A model generated the notes under the pieces. The model did not search any database. It had not been told where the DNA came from and saw nothing but the letters and a program-made list of their open reading frames with translations. From the NCBI RefSeq assembly GCF_051175385.1, contig NZ_CP195106.1, positions 7,254,001 through 7,318,000 on the forward strand: a DNA stretch of 64,000 bases. Direction: 5' to 3'. This document shows, one piece after another, positions 54,671-62,554 of this stretch; positions within the stretch are counted from its first letter, which is position 1; each line of letters opens with the position of its first letter. The position numbers were made by a program, and so were the translations under genes. Origin of the DNA: Tundrisphaera lichenicola (GTDB lineage Bacteria > Planctomycetota > Planctomycetia > Isosphaerales > Isosphaeraceae).

Positions 54671-56176
54671 ATGGGCAGCAGCAAGACGGCGGATTACCTG
54701 GCCCTGGACCTGGGGGCCGAGAGCGGTCGAGGACTCCTCGGCCGGTTCGATGGCGGTCGCCTGAGCCTGGAGGAAGTCCACCGCTTCCCCAACGGGCCGG
54801 TCCGGATGCTGGACACCCTCCACTGGGACGTCCCCCGGCTCTTCGACGAGATGAAGCAGGCCCTCCGGAAGTCGGCCGCCGGCCACCCGGACCTCGAAGG
54901 CGTGGGCGTCGACACCTGGGGCGTCGACTTCGGCCTGGTCGGCCGGGGCGAGACCCTCCTGGGCAACCCGGTCCACTACCGAGACCCCCGGACCGACGGC
55001 ATGATGGACCGGGCCTTCGGGCTGGTCCCCAAGGAGCGGATCTACGAGGTCACCGGACTCCAGTTCATGCCGATCAACACGGCCTATCAGCTCCTGGGGA
55101 TGCAGGCGGCCAACTCCCCCTTGCTGGACGTGGCCGAGACTTTGCTGATGATGCCCGACCTCTTCGGCTGGCTCCTGACCGGCCGGAGGGCCGGCGAGCG
55201 GACCGACGCCTCGACCACCCAGCTCCTCGACCCTCGCGACGGTTCCTGGTCCGACGAGCTTTGCCGAGGGCTGGGCATCCCCCGGTCGATCCTGCCCGAC
55301 CTGATCGACCCGGGGACCGAACTGGGGCCGCTCCGGAAGTCGGTGCTCGACGAGCTGGGAATCTCCCGACCGATCACCGTCCTGGTCCCCGGCACGCACG
55401 ACACCGCCAGCGCCGTGGCCGCCGTCCCCACCCGGGGGACCGGCTCGAACCCGCCCGACTGGTGCTACATCAGCTCGGGGACCTGGTCGCTCCTGGGGGT
55501 CGAGGTCCCCCGGCCGGTGATCAACGAGGCGACCCGCCGGGCCAACTTCACCAACGAGGGGGGCGTGGCCGGGACGACCCGGCTCCTGAAAAACATCATG
55601 GGCCTCTGGCTGGTCCAGGAATGCCGGAGGACCTGGGCGAGGGCGGGGACCGAATACTCGTATGACGAGCTGATCGCGAAAGCGCGAGCCGCCCGGCCGT
55701 TCGCCGCGATCGTCGAGCCCGACGACCCCTCGTTCCTCGCCCCCGGCGACATGCCCGCCCGGCTGGCCGCCTACGCCACCCGGACCGGCCAGGCCGCCCC
55801 GCTCGACGAAGGGGGCTTCGTCCGCTGCGCCCTGGAGAGCCTGGCCCTGAAGTATCGATGGACCATCCGGAGGCTCGAAGAGATCCTCGGGACCAGGATC
55901 CGGTCGGTCCACGTGGTGGGAGGGGGCTGCCGGAACGCCCTGCTCAACCAGTTCACCGCCGACGCCTGCGGGATCCCGGTCCACGCCGGCCCGGTCGAGG
56001 CCACCGCCGCCGGGAACGTCCTGCTCCAGGCCATGGCCCGAGGCCGGATCGCCACCCTGGCCGACGCCCGGGCGATCGTCGCGGCCTCATTCACGGTCGA
56101 GACCTTCGAGCCGAAAGACACCGCCGCCTGGGACAAAGCCTATGGACGGTTCGAGGGGCTTTCCAGTAACGTATGA
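54671..56176 (+). CDS. rhaB: Rhamnulokinase (FGGY kinase)
   Basis: Rhamnulokinase phosphorylates L-rhamnulose on the way to dihydroxyacetone phosphate and lactaldehyde. The 501-residue product has the FGGY N-terminal motif YLALDLGAESGRGLLGRFDG, substrate region DTWGVDFGLVGRGETLLGNP, VPGTHDTASAVAAVP, ISSGTWSLLGVEV, and the C-terminal VHVVGGGCRNALLNQFTADA with AGPVEATAAGNVLLQAMARG. These are standard for RhaB. ATG 54671 is preferred over the longer frame from 54605. The isomerase and aldolase genes are not adjacent. The stop codon overlaps a short repeat that recurs 1.9 kb further on. Confidence 0.94.
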   Translation: MGSSKTADYLALDLGAESGRGLLGRFDGGRLSLEEVHRFPNGPVRMLDTLHWDVPRLFDEMKQALRKSAAGHPDLEGVGVDTWGVDFGLVGRGETLLGNPVHYRDPRTDGMMDRAFGLVPKERIYEVTGLQFMPINTAYQLLGMQAANSPLLDVAETLLMMPDLFGWLLTGRRAGERTDASTTQLLDPRDGSWSDELCRGLGIPRSILPDLIDPGTELGPLRKSVLDELGISRPITVLVPGTHDTASAVAAVPTRGTGSNPPDWCYISSGTWSLLGVEVPRPVINEATRRANFTNEGGVAGTTRLLKNIMGLWLVQECRRTWARAGTEYSYDELIAKARAARPFAAIVEPDDPSFLAPGDMPARLAAYATRTGQAAPLDEGGFVRCALESLALKYRWTIRRLEEILGTRIRSVHVVGGGCRNALLNQFTADACGIPVHAGPVEATAAGNVLLQAMARGRIATLADARAIVAASFTVETFEPKDTAAWDKAYGRFEGLSSNV

Positions 56177-56238
56177 TCCTGTTGGCGAATTCCGATGAGC
56201 GGTCGTCGGACCCTCCGCCGAATTCGCCTACGGTATCC
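56175..56238 (+). repeat. 64-base direct repeat D1
   Basis: GATCCTGTTGGCGAATTCCG begins a 64-base segment about 80% identical, by eye, to 58065-58128 in the same orientation. The shared core is GAGCGGTCGTCGG followed by CCCTCCGCCG. The pair brackets the metalloprotease gene and the FG-GAP pseudogene. Confidence 0.6.
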
Positions 56239-56315
56239 AATGATTGTCGGACACTGCTTCGACTTGGTCTCTGATTTCGCAGGGGCGACAAAACGAGGAC
56301 TTCGGCCAAATCCGC

Positions 56316-57593
56316 TTACCTGGATTCGATCGCTGCCTTGTACTTACTGTTCCGAACGAGGCTGGCGAGATCCTCTGTATTCAGCAATTCGTAGAGGGCT
56401 TTTTTCTTGTCCGCGGCGAGCTCATAGTACGATCTGCAAATCTCCGAACCCAGCGTATAGCCGAGGTCGGCGGGACGTCCTCCGACGCTTCCGCTGTACA
56501 TCCACTTCGAGAGGTCGGTACCGTTCATCTCCTTGCGGAAGTCTTCAATAATCTCGGCCTCGTGCTCCTTCAAATATCGTTGGCGAACCCCCTCGGATGG
56601 CTTTCCTGTGACCAGGCCCGTGAGAAAGTCGCAGACACCTTCTTCGATCACGGCACGCAGAACGTCCCCTTCCCGAGTGTCGCGGTAATTTTGCTGGAAA
56701 TGCATAAGCTCATGGGTCATTGTCCCTGAGATGAAGCGAGTGTCTCCGATGGAATTCTTCAGGCTCTCGCTCATTTCGTCCGAGGGCATTCCTTCGCCTC
56801 GTCCGTGCCGGTCGAGCCCGATGAAGACGCCCAGGTCAGTCACCGAGCCGGCCGAGTTGAGGGTGCCAATCACCAGGTAGCCGTGAGGAAAAATGGCTTC
56901 CGGATACACATCCTTCAGCTTATTCATGTTTGCGACTACTTGTGCTCGGATCGGCTCCAATTGCTCGGCCTGAAAATGGTTGCGCAGATACTGATAATAC
57001 TTGGGATAGGTTTGAATGGCCACATTGACCAGGTCGTCAACCCCGAAGTAGCGATTCGCATAATAATCTCGCAGGGCGGGCGACCCGTCCAGAATCATCT
57101 TCGAGAAGAACTCCTCGGCCCGAGCCGGCTCCGCGCGAGCGAGGTCGAAGGCTTTCCAAAATGCATCTGCATCGTCCGTATGCACTTCAAAGCCGTCAAC
57201 GCTGCTCAGTTGGCGTCGCAACTGAGCAAGCTGTGACTCAACGCGCGGCCATGCAGGGTCGGATTTCAAACGACCAAGGCTTTTGTACTTGGTGACCACG
57301 TTTGGGTTGCGAATCCCGTACTCGATCGAGCGTTCCAGTGCCTGAATGGCTTGTGTGGATCGACCGGCATCAGCCCATGCAACCGCCTCGTTGATCGCGA
57401 CCAACGGCGAGCGCAGGTGTTTGTTGCTGGCCTCATACAGTTGGGCCAGTTCGACAAATCGCTTCGCCTCGGTAAGACGTTCGATATCCGCAGACACCTT
57501 CTTGAAGTCAGGTAATTTGGCAGACGCCTCGGATCCGGACGGCTGGACCAACATACTCGCCAATAGAAAGCTAGCTACCACAACGCACCTCAA
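56316..57593 (-). CDS. Secreted gluzincin-like metalloprotease (DUF2268-like)
   Basis: About 425 residues. Start TTG 57593 is proposed because it gives a signal peptide (RCVVVASFLLASMLVQPSGS); the frame remains open to 57779, but that stretch overlaps a pseudogene read in another frame, so it is unlikely to be coding. A TPR-like helical N-terminal part (about 40-120, RFVELAQLYEASNKHLRSPL) is followed by a zinc protease domain with GTMTHELMHFQQNYRDTREG (HELMH) and the third-ligand glutamate in VIEEGVCDFLTGL. The protein resembles DUF2268-type predicted Zn proteases. GC is lower than around it, and codons such as AAT and ATA are more frequent, consistent with import. Confidence 0.85.
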   Translation of the reverse strand: MRCVVVASFLLASMLVQPSGSEASAKLPDFKKVSADIERLTEAKRFVELAQLYEASNKHLRSPLVAINEAVAWADAGRSTQAIQALERSIEYGIRNPNVVTKYKSLGRLKSDPAWPRVESQLAQLRRQLSSVDGFEVHTDDADAFWKAFDLARAEPARAEEFFSKMILDGSPALRDYYANRYFGVDDLVNVAIQTYPKYYQYLRNHFQAEQLEPIRAQVVANMNKLKDVYPEAIFPHGYLVIGTLNSAGSVTDLGVFIGLDRHGRGEGMPSDEMSESLKNSIGDTRFISGTMTHELMHFQQNYRDTREGDVLRAVIEEGVCDFLTGLVTGKPSEGVRQRYLKEHEAEIIEDFRKEMNGTDLSKWMYSGSVGGRPADLGYTLGSEICRSYYELAADKKKALYELLNTEDLASLVRNSKYKAAIESR

Positions 57594-57810
57594 TGAATAA
57601 ACCCGTTCTGTTTCCCGTTCAAATCGAGCGTTGCCATACTCCACGCTCGGGCTGCCGGGCTCTCCTCCAGAGATTATCCGAAATTCCAGCTGCTGACCCA
57701 GACAGCGTGGGGGCGTCAGAGCGAGCGGCAGCAATATCGGGCCAACCCTCGCCGTCAAGGTCTCCGATGGCAATTTCATAGTAAGTCTTGCAGGGTGGGC
57801 ACCGCCTACC
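57571..57810 (-). pseudogene. Truncated FG-GAP/VCBS-repeat protein remnant
   Basis: A minus-strand frame reads CPPCKTYYEIAIGDLDGEGW then PDIAAARSDAPTL, and later AWSMATLDLNGKQNG, matching two degenerate FG-GAP/VCBS repeats whose calcium-binding DxDGDG loops are partly decayed. Stop codons lie immediately upstream (several near 57811-57840), and the frame ends at a TAG at 57571, so only a fragment of a larger surface protein survives. It overlaps the first 23 bases of the metalloprotease gene in another frame. The remaining 57811-58064 sequence holds no clear gene. Confidence 0.55.
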
Positions 57811-58064
57811 TCATCATATGAACCTACTCCGTCTCTAAACCCGTCCCGAAATCAAAGTCCCGAAACCGAACGTCCGCTTCAAGTTTCGGGACGCTCGTTT
57901 GCCAGGGCTAATTCCCTATATCTGGTGTCACCCCTCGGAACCGAAAACATTACTCGTTAAGTGCCAACGAGGGGGCGGTAGAATGCCACTCGACGCCCTG
58001 CCCACGAATCACTGTGAGTGCAGGCTATCTCGCCACGGCTCGCGGCATGGCGAAAATTTTCAGG

Positions 58065-58128
58065 GATCCTTCTGGCGAATTTCTGCGAGCGGTCGTCGGC
58101 CCCTCCGCCGGATTCGTCGACAGCATCA
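58065..58128 (+). repeat. 64-base direct repeat D2
   Basis: GATCCTTCTGGCGAATTTCT begins the second copy of D1 (56175-56238), same strand. It ends about 65 bases before the stop of the zinc-ribbon gene. Confidence 0.6.
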
Positions 58129-58193
58129 ATATCGGGTCGGGAATCGAGGCTGGGGCACGGCAAGCCCTGGCCTATCCGGGAGGTCTCCGCGAC

Positions 58194-58724
58194 TCACGAC
58201 CGTTTCGGCACCGCGATCCCGCAGGCCCGGCAGCCTTCCGCCCCCAGATGGACGGGTTTCCCGCACTTGGGACAGACGCGGAGCCCGGCCTCGGCCCGGC
58301 GGGCGGGGGAGTTCTGGGGCATCTCGGCGGTGCTCTTGGGGCCGTTGCCCCGCGAGGCGTGCCCCTTGGCCCAGTCGTCGAGCATCGCGTGATCGGCGGC
58401 GCTCATCTCCTGGGTCGGCGTCTCGATCGGCGAGGCGGGCCTCCCCCTTGATGGGCTGGTGGGCACCGGGACGATCGTCGCGCAGTCGGGGCACTTGCCG
58501 TGGGTCGGCGGCCGGGAGGCGCCGACTTTCAGGCGTCGACCGCAGGGGCAGGAGAACCGGATGAAGCCGTCTCCGTCGCCCATGGGCGTGAGGGTGGCCG
58601 GGTCGGCATTCCGACCTTTCCGGATGATCCGGACCCGCGCCTCGCACCTCGGGCAGACCACATGATCGGCCCCTCCGAGGGGCATCTCCAGCGGCTGACC
58701 GCATCGACAGGTCGCCCGAGCCAT
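58194..58724 (-). CDS. Multi-zinc-ribbon protein
   Basis: The 176-residue protein carries at least three zinc-binding elements: CRCGQPLEMPLGGADHVVCP (with CPRCEARV), SCPCGRRLKV with GKCPDCATIV, and the C-terminal VCPKCGKPVHLGAEGCRACG. A flexible Pro/Ser/Thr-rich linker joins the second and third. Proteins of this type bind nucleic acids or act as scaffolds; the target is unknown. ATG 58724 and ATG 58739 are both possible starts and neither has a clear ribosome site. It precedes repeat D2 and lies in the same orientation as larE. Confidence 0.82.
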   Translation of the reverse strand: MARATCRCGQPLEMPLGGADHVVCPRCEARVRIIRKGRNADPATLTPMGDGDGFIRFSCPCGRRLKVGASRPPTHGKCPDCATIVPVPTSPSRGRPASPIETPTQEMSAADHAMLDDWAKGHASRGNGPKSTAEMPQNSPARRAEAGLRVCPKCGKPVHLGAEGCRACGIAVPKRS

Positions 58725-58815
58725 ATTGAGAGATCGCATCCAGGCCGCGCGGGCCGGTCCCAAGGAGAGAGGGTCTTATCGTCGTAAAATCGCCCGTCGA
58801 GACCAACCGGCGCGA

Positions 58816-59685
58816 TCAGCGAGCCGCGAGTTCGACGGTCTGCTTGCGGAGCCCGTCCAGCGGGATCAGGGTGTTCAGGCTCCCCGATCGGAACCCTTCG
58901 AGGTCGAGCGTGACGAACTTGAAGCCGAACTCGCGGAAGGCGGGGATCAGGTCCTTGCGGACCTCGGGGTCGGCCAGCCGGGGGAGATCCTCGATGGGGA
59001 CCTCGATCCGGGCGAGGTCTCCCTTGTGGTAGCGGACCCGGAGGAGCCGGAGCCCCCGCTGGCGGAGCCACCCCTCGGCCGCGTCGATCATCTTGACGCG
59101 TTCGGGGGTCACGTCCTCGCCGTAGGCGATCCGGCTCGACAGGCAAGGCGTGGCGGGCTTGTCCCAGGTGGGCAGGTCCCAGGCCTTGGCCAGCTGGCGG
59201 ACGTGGGCCTTGGTGAGCCCGGCTTCCTGGAGCGGATGCTTGACGTTGTGCTCGCCCGCCGCCTTCATCCCGGGTCGATGGTCTCCCTGGTCGTCCAGGT
59301 TCGCCCCCGAGGCGATCGCGTCGACGCCCAGGGTGCCCATCAAGCCTTCGAGCCGGCCGTAAAGCTCGCTCTTGCAGAAGTAGCAGCGGTCGGAGTTGTT
59401 CCGGAGGTAGTTCGGGTCGGCGAACTCCTCGGTCCGGATCACCCGGTGGGCGATCCCGATCCGGGTGGCCAGTTCGGTCGCCTCTTCCAGCTCGCCCTGG
59501 GCCAGGCTATCAGAGACCGCCGTGACGGCGATCGCCGAGTCCCCCAGCGCCACCTGCGCGGCCTTGGCCACCACCGCACTATCCACGCCCCCCGAGTACG
59601 CCACGGCCAGCCGGCCATAGCCCCGGAGGATCTGGAGGAGCCGTTCGCGACGATCGACGAGTTCCGGGTCGGTCCACTCGCTCAA
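58816..59685 (-). CDS. larE: ATP-dependent sacrificial sulfur transferase LarE
   Basis: LarE adenylates and thiolates the pyridinium precursor of the nickel-pincer cofactor of lactate racemase, donating its own cysteine sulfur. The 289-residue protein has the PP-loop SGGVDS (31-36), YFCKSELYG with Cys101 and Cys104, and the conserved cysteine in KPATPCLSSRI (Cys181), which corresponds to the sacrificial cysteine. Cys101/Cys104 in DRCYFC are typical of the related [4Fe-4S] or multi-Cys LarE types. ATG 59685 is preceded by AGGTGAG. The LarB, LarC and LarA genes are not nearby, so the cofactor pathway must be completed elsewhere. Confidence 0.94.
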   Translation of the reverse strand: MSEWTDPELVDRRERLLQILRGYGRLAVAYSGGVDSAVVAKAAQVALGDSAIAVTAVSDSLAQGELEEATELATRIGIAHRVIRTEEFADPNYLRNNSDRCYFCKSELYGRLEGLMGTLGVDAIASGANLDDQGDHRPGMKAAGEHNVKHPLQEAGLTKAHVRQLAKAWDLPTWDKPATPCLSSRIAYGEDVTPERVKMIDAAEGWLRQRGLRLLRVRYHKGDLARIEVPIEDLPRLADPEVRKDLIPAFREFGFKFVTLDLEGFRSGSLNTLIPLDGLRKQTVELAAR

Positions 59686-59853
59686 GGCTCACCTCCTGCC
59701 AGGGGAAGACTCATGACTCGCCAGATGACCGATTGTATAACGAGACCGCCCCGTCTCTCAAGCCACCCGCCGAAGTCGGGCCCGCCCGGATCGCCCGAAC
59801 CCGAGTGCGGGCCGGGCTGTCCGGAGGTCATCACCCATCCCAGGAGCCCCGCC

Positions 59854-60360
59854 ATGACCGACGACCTCGCCACCCTCTTCGCCTACAACCGATGGGCCGA
59901 CGCCCGGGTCCTCGAAGCCTGCCGGTCGGTCCCGGCCGATCGCTACGCCGCCGAGGTCGCCCCGGGCTGGGCCTCGCTCCGGTCCACGATCGTCCACATG
60001 GCCGGGGCCGCCCAGATCTGGGCGAAACGCTTTCATGGCGAGACCTCGATGAAATTTTACGAGGAATCCGACCTGCCCACCCTCGACGAGGCCGCCCAAC
60101 TCCTGGCCTCGGCGCAGGATCGGCTCGAAAGCCTGGTCGCCGGGCAGACGCCCGAGACCCTGGAGGCCCCGTTCACCTACCGGAACATGCGGGGGATCAC
60201 GGCCTCCGCCCCGCTCTGGGCCGCGCTCCGGCACGTGGTCAACCACGCCACCTACCACCGAGGCCAGGTCGCCTCCAAGCTCAAGCAACTCGGCGTCGAG
60301 CCCCCCGTCACCGACTTCGTCTTCTACGCGATCGAGCAGACCCCGCAGACGCCAGCTTGA
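59854..60360 (+). CDS. DinB-family protein
   Basis: The 168-residue four-helix protein matches the DinB/YfiT-like superfamily: LFAYNRWADARVLEACRSVP, then STIVHMAGAAQIWAKRFHG and the second metal site in LRHVVNHATYHRGQVASKL. The conserved His in VHMAG, plus HxxxH in NHATYH, fit the usual three-histidine metal centre. Family members include thiol S-transferases and stress-induced proteins; the substrate here is unknown. ATG 59854 follows CAGGAGC. A longer frame upstream runs antisense to larE and is not coding. The gene ends facing the second sigma-factor gene. Confidence 0.93.
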   Translation: MTDDLATLFAYNRWADARVLEACRSVPADRYAAEVAPGWASLRSTIVHMAGAAQIWAKRFHGETSMKFYEESDLPTLDEAAQLLASAQDRLESLVAGQTPETLEAPFTYRNMRGITASAPLWAALRHVVNHATYHRGQVASKLKQLGVEPPVTDFVFYAIEQTPQTPA

Positions 60361-60370
60361 ACAGGTCCAT

Positions 60371-60400
60371 CGTAGGGCAGGGCGAGCCCTTGCCCCTACG
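60371..60400. repeat. TGTAGGG-type palindrome P3, likely terminator
   Basis: CGTAGGG (60371-60377) pairs with CCCTACG (60394-60400), with a nested AGGG/CCCT stem inside. It lies between convergent dinB-like and sigma-factor genes and is almost identical in its core to the hairpin at 8304-8335. Confidence 0.7.
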
Positions 60401-60423
60401 GGAAGCCGTCATGATTACAGCCA

Positions 60424-61803
60424 CTAGCGTTTGTTGGCGGCCCCACTGAGCAGGTTGAGCAGTCCATCCAATTTCCGCTCGACCTCGGAGACCCGACGTT
60501 CCAGGTCCTCGACCGTGTGTTGCCGCGTCCCGTTCAACGACTCCTCGGCCAGGCGAAACTCGATGCCGAGGCGGTGAGTCTGGATCTCCTGGACATCCGC
60601 GCTCGTCGCCCGACCGGCTTCGAATTCCGCCCGTTCCCGCTTCTCGAATTCCTTGACCCGGGCGAGATGCGCCTCGATCACGGCTCGGCGTTTCTCGCGA
60701 TTCTCGGAATTGTCCAGTTCGGCATCCATGAGCGTCTCGGACGCGTCGAGGACCCGGTCGATGGTGATCCGGCCCTGCTCATAGTAGTCGGTCTGAGTCC
60801 TCAGGCGTGCCCGGGCGGCCAGGATCCGATTCTCTCCCAGGGCCTCGACCCAGGCGGCGTCGATATCCGCCGCATTTTTCTCGGGAGGAGGGTTCGTCGC
60901 GCCCTCCACCGTCTTCCGGAGGCGCGGTTCATCCTGCTCGATCCCCGGCCCTTGCGCCGCAATCATCCCCGATCCGGCCACGAATCCCGTCGAGAGCACC
61001 AGGGCCAGGCCGACTTTCAACTTCGAGAGCATCATCATCCTCAGGACTCCTCGGGAAAGGGCGACCGCCGAGGCGGAGGCCAGGCCAGTTCCGATCCGAC
61101 CGACGGAGATCGAGAGCGCGGCTCGGGCCGTCGACGCCATCAAACCGGGCGAGAGGGCAGGGGGGGCCAGCATCGTCATCCAGGCTTCCGAAGGGGCCAG
61201 CCCTCGGCGGGCCAGCTGATCGCGGAGCCGCTGCCGGGCCCGCTCCAGGCGCCCTCGGACCATGTTCAGGGTCCAGCCCAGTCGCTCAGCGGCCTCCTCG
61301 CGGCTCAGGCCTTCGACGTCGCAGAGGACGACCGGGCCCCGGTGATGGTCGGGGAGGCGGGCGATTTCCTCGTCGATCACGCCTCGAAGCTCGGCCCGTC
61401 GGGAGGTATTCTCCCCGTCGGACCGTTGGGCCTCGGGGACGACCGCGAGCCGCTCGCGGGCCTCTCGACGCGCGGAGGCCGACCGGGCCCGTCGAGCCGT
61501 CCGGACGGCGACCCCGTACAACCAGGGGCCGACCAGTTCGCGACGGCCGATCGAGCGGGCCTTGCGGACCAGGATCAGGAAGGTGGCCTGGAAGGCGTCG
61601 TCGACGTCGTGGGGATCGGCCAGCATCCGCCGACAGGCCCCCAGGACCATCGGGCCGTGACGGCTCACCAGCGCCTCGAACGCGGCCGGGTCGCCCCGGT
61701 CGGCGAACCGCGTGAGCAGTTCGCCGTCGGTCAGGCCGACGGCCGAGCCCCCCTCGAAGATCCGGACCAGGTCGGCACCGGCCCGACCGACACCCTTGCC
61801 CAT
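60424..61803 (-). CDS. ECF-type sigma factor with membrane segment and coiled-coil tail
   Basis: This 459-residue protein has sigma region 2 at about 40-110 (MLADPHDVDDAFQATFLILV) and region 4 at 155-205 (LPDHHRGPVVLCDVEGLSRE, LNMVRGRLERARQRLRDQL). A membrane helix near 265-290 (VGLALVLSTGFVAGSGMIAA) is followed by a periplasmic tail of about 170 residues that is almost entirely helical (AHLARVKEFEKRERAEFEAG and VEDLERRVSEVERKLDGLLN), a likely coiled coil. ATG 61803 follows GAGGAGGGG. The N-terminal half is similar to the sigma domain of the 50.8-53.1 kb protein, so they are paralogues with different sensors. The mechanism of membrane release, if any, is unknown. Confidence 0.92.
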   Translation of the reverse strand: MGKGVGRAGADLVRIFEGGSAVGLTDGELLTRFADRGDPAAFEALVSRHGPMVLGACRRMLADPHDVDDAFQATFLILVRKARSIGRRELVGPWLYGVAVRTARRARSASARREARERLAVVPEAQRSDGENTSRRAELRGVIDEEIARLPDHHRGPVVLCDVEGLSREEAAERLGWTLNMVRGRLERARQRLRDQLARRGLAPSEAWMTMLAPPALSPGLMASTARAALSISVGRIGTGLASASAVALSRGVLRMMMLSKLKVGLALVLSTGFVAGSGMIAAQGPGIEQDEPRLRKTVEGATNPPPEKNAADIDAAWVEALGENRILAARARLRTQTDYYEQGRITIDRVLDASETLMDAELDNSENREKRRAVIEAHLARVKEFEKRERAEFEAGRATSADVQEIQTHRLGIEFRLAEESLNGTRQHTVEDLERRVSEVERKLDGLLNLLSGAANKR

Positions 61804-61893
61804 CGTCGCCCCTCCTCGAAGAATCCGCGCGTTCTTCCATCTAACTGCGCGCGGGAGGGGCGACGACACGGCAATTTTTCGGGAGACTCGGGA

Positions 61894-62520
61894 TCAAGGC
61901 TCGGGCATCGGCTCCTGGAGCCCGTCCCAGATCTCGGCGTACTTGTCGCGGACGTAGGGATTGAGCTGGTCCGCGAAGTCGGCGGGCAGCCCGAGGATCT
62001 TGATCAGTTCGATGACGTCGGCGAAGTCCTTGAGCCGGTGGAGCCCGCCGGTCATCCCGGAGGCCAACTTCAACTCGACGAGCGTCGGCAAGTTGAGGTA
62101 GTTGATCCCGTCGCGGTCGACACTCACCGAGGCGGGATCGGGGAACGCGACCGGCTTGGGCTTGCCGTCGCCGGGATAGTCGCCGGTGACCAGGAACTCG
62201 ATCCGGACGCCATTCTCGACGTCTCGAAGTTGCTTGCTGCCCGCGAACGGCGGAAGGTAGCCCAGGCCGTCCAACCGTTCGTGGATCGTCTTGAGAGATT
62301 CTCGCGTCACGAGCAGGTCGACATCGACGGTGAAGCGTTCGAAACCATGTTCGAACAGGGCCAACCCGCCGACGACGGCAAACGGAATGCCCAGGTCATC
62401 CAGCCGACGAGCGAGCCTGTGCAACGTCTTGAAGACGTCGTTATCCTTCCGGAAGTGGCTCCCTCCCTGATCCATCGCCCAGGTCCTGTCTTGCTTCAAT
62501 TTCTGCTCATAAATGATCAC
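61894..62520 (-). CDS. Solitary nucleotidyltransferase-like (AbiEii/MNT-type) protein
   Basis: The 208-residue protein begins at ATG 62520, with GGAGGTGA about 6 bases upstream. It has the nucleotidyltransferase-fold signature FAVVGGLALFEHGFERFTVD followed by VDLLV, i.e. GG plus G-x-x-R-x-T-x-D-V-D with both metal aspartates, as in AbiEii-type toxins and MNT domains. The C-terminal part ends in helices (FADVIELIKILGLPADFADQ). Partners of such proteins (AbiEi antitoxin, HEPN) are not adjacent; the next gene is gyrA, 34 bases away in the same direction and likely upstream in the same transcript. It may be a stand-alone nucleotidyltransferase or a host-adapted remnant of a TA module. Confidence 0.88.
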   Translation of the reverse strand: MIIYEQKLKQDRTWAMDQGGSHFRKDNDVFKTLHRLARRLDDLGIPFAVVGGLALFEHGFERFTVDVDLLVTRESLKTIHERLDGLGYLPPFAGSKQLRDVENGVRIEFLVTGDYPGDGKPKPVAFPDPASVSVDRDGINYLNLPTLVELKLASGMTGGLHRLKDFADVIELIKILGLPADFADQLNPYVRDKYAEIWDGLQEPMPEP

Positions 62521-62554
62521 CGATCACCTCCGATGCCGGATGGGCGGAGGCGGC

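Noticed and set aside
58726..59853. N-terminal extension of the DinB gene by about 370 residues
   Set aside because: The extension is antisense to larE. The DinB fold begins exactly at ATG 59854, which has its own ribosome site.
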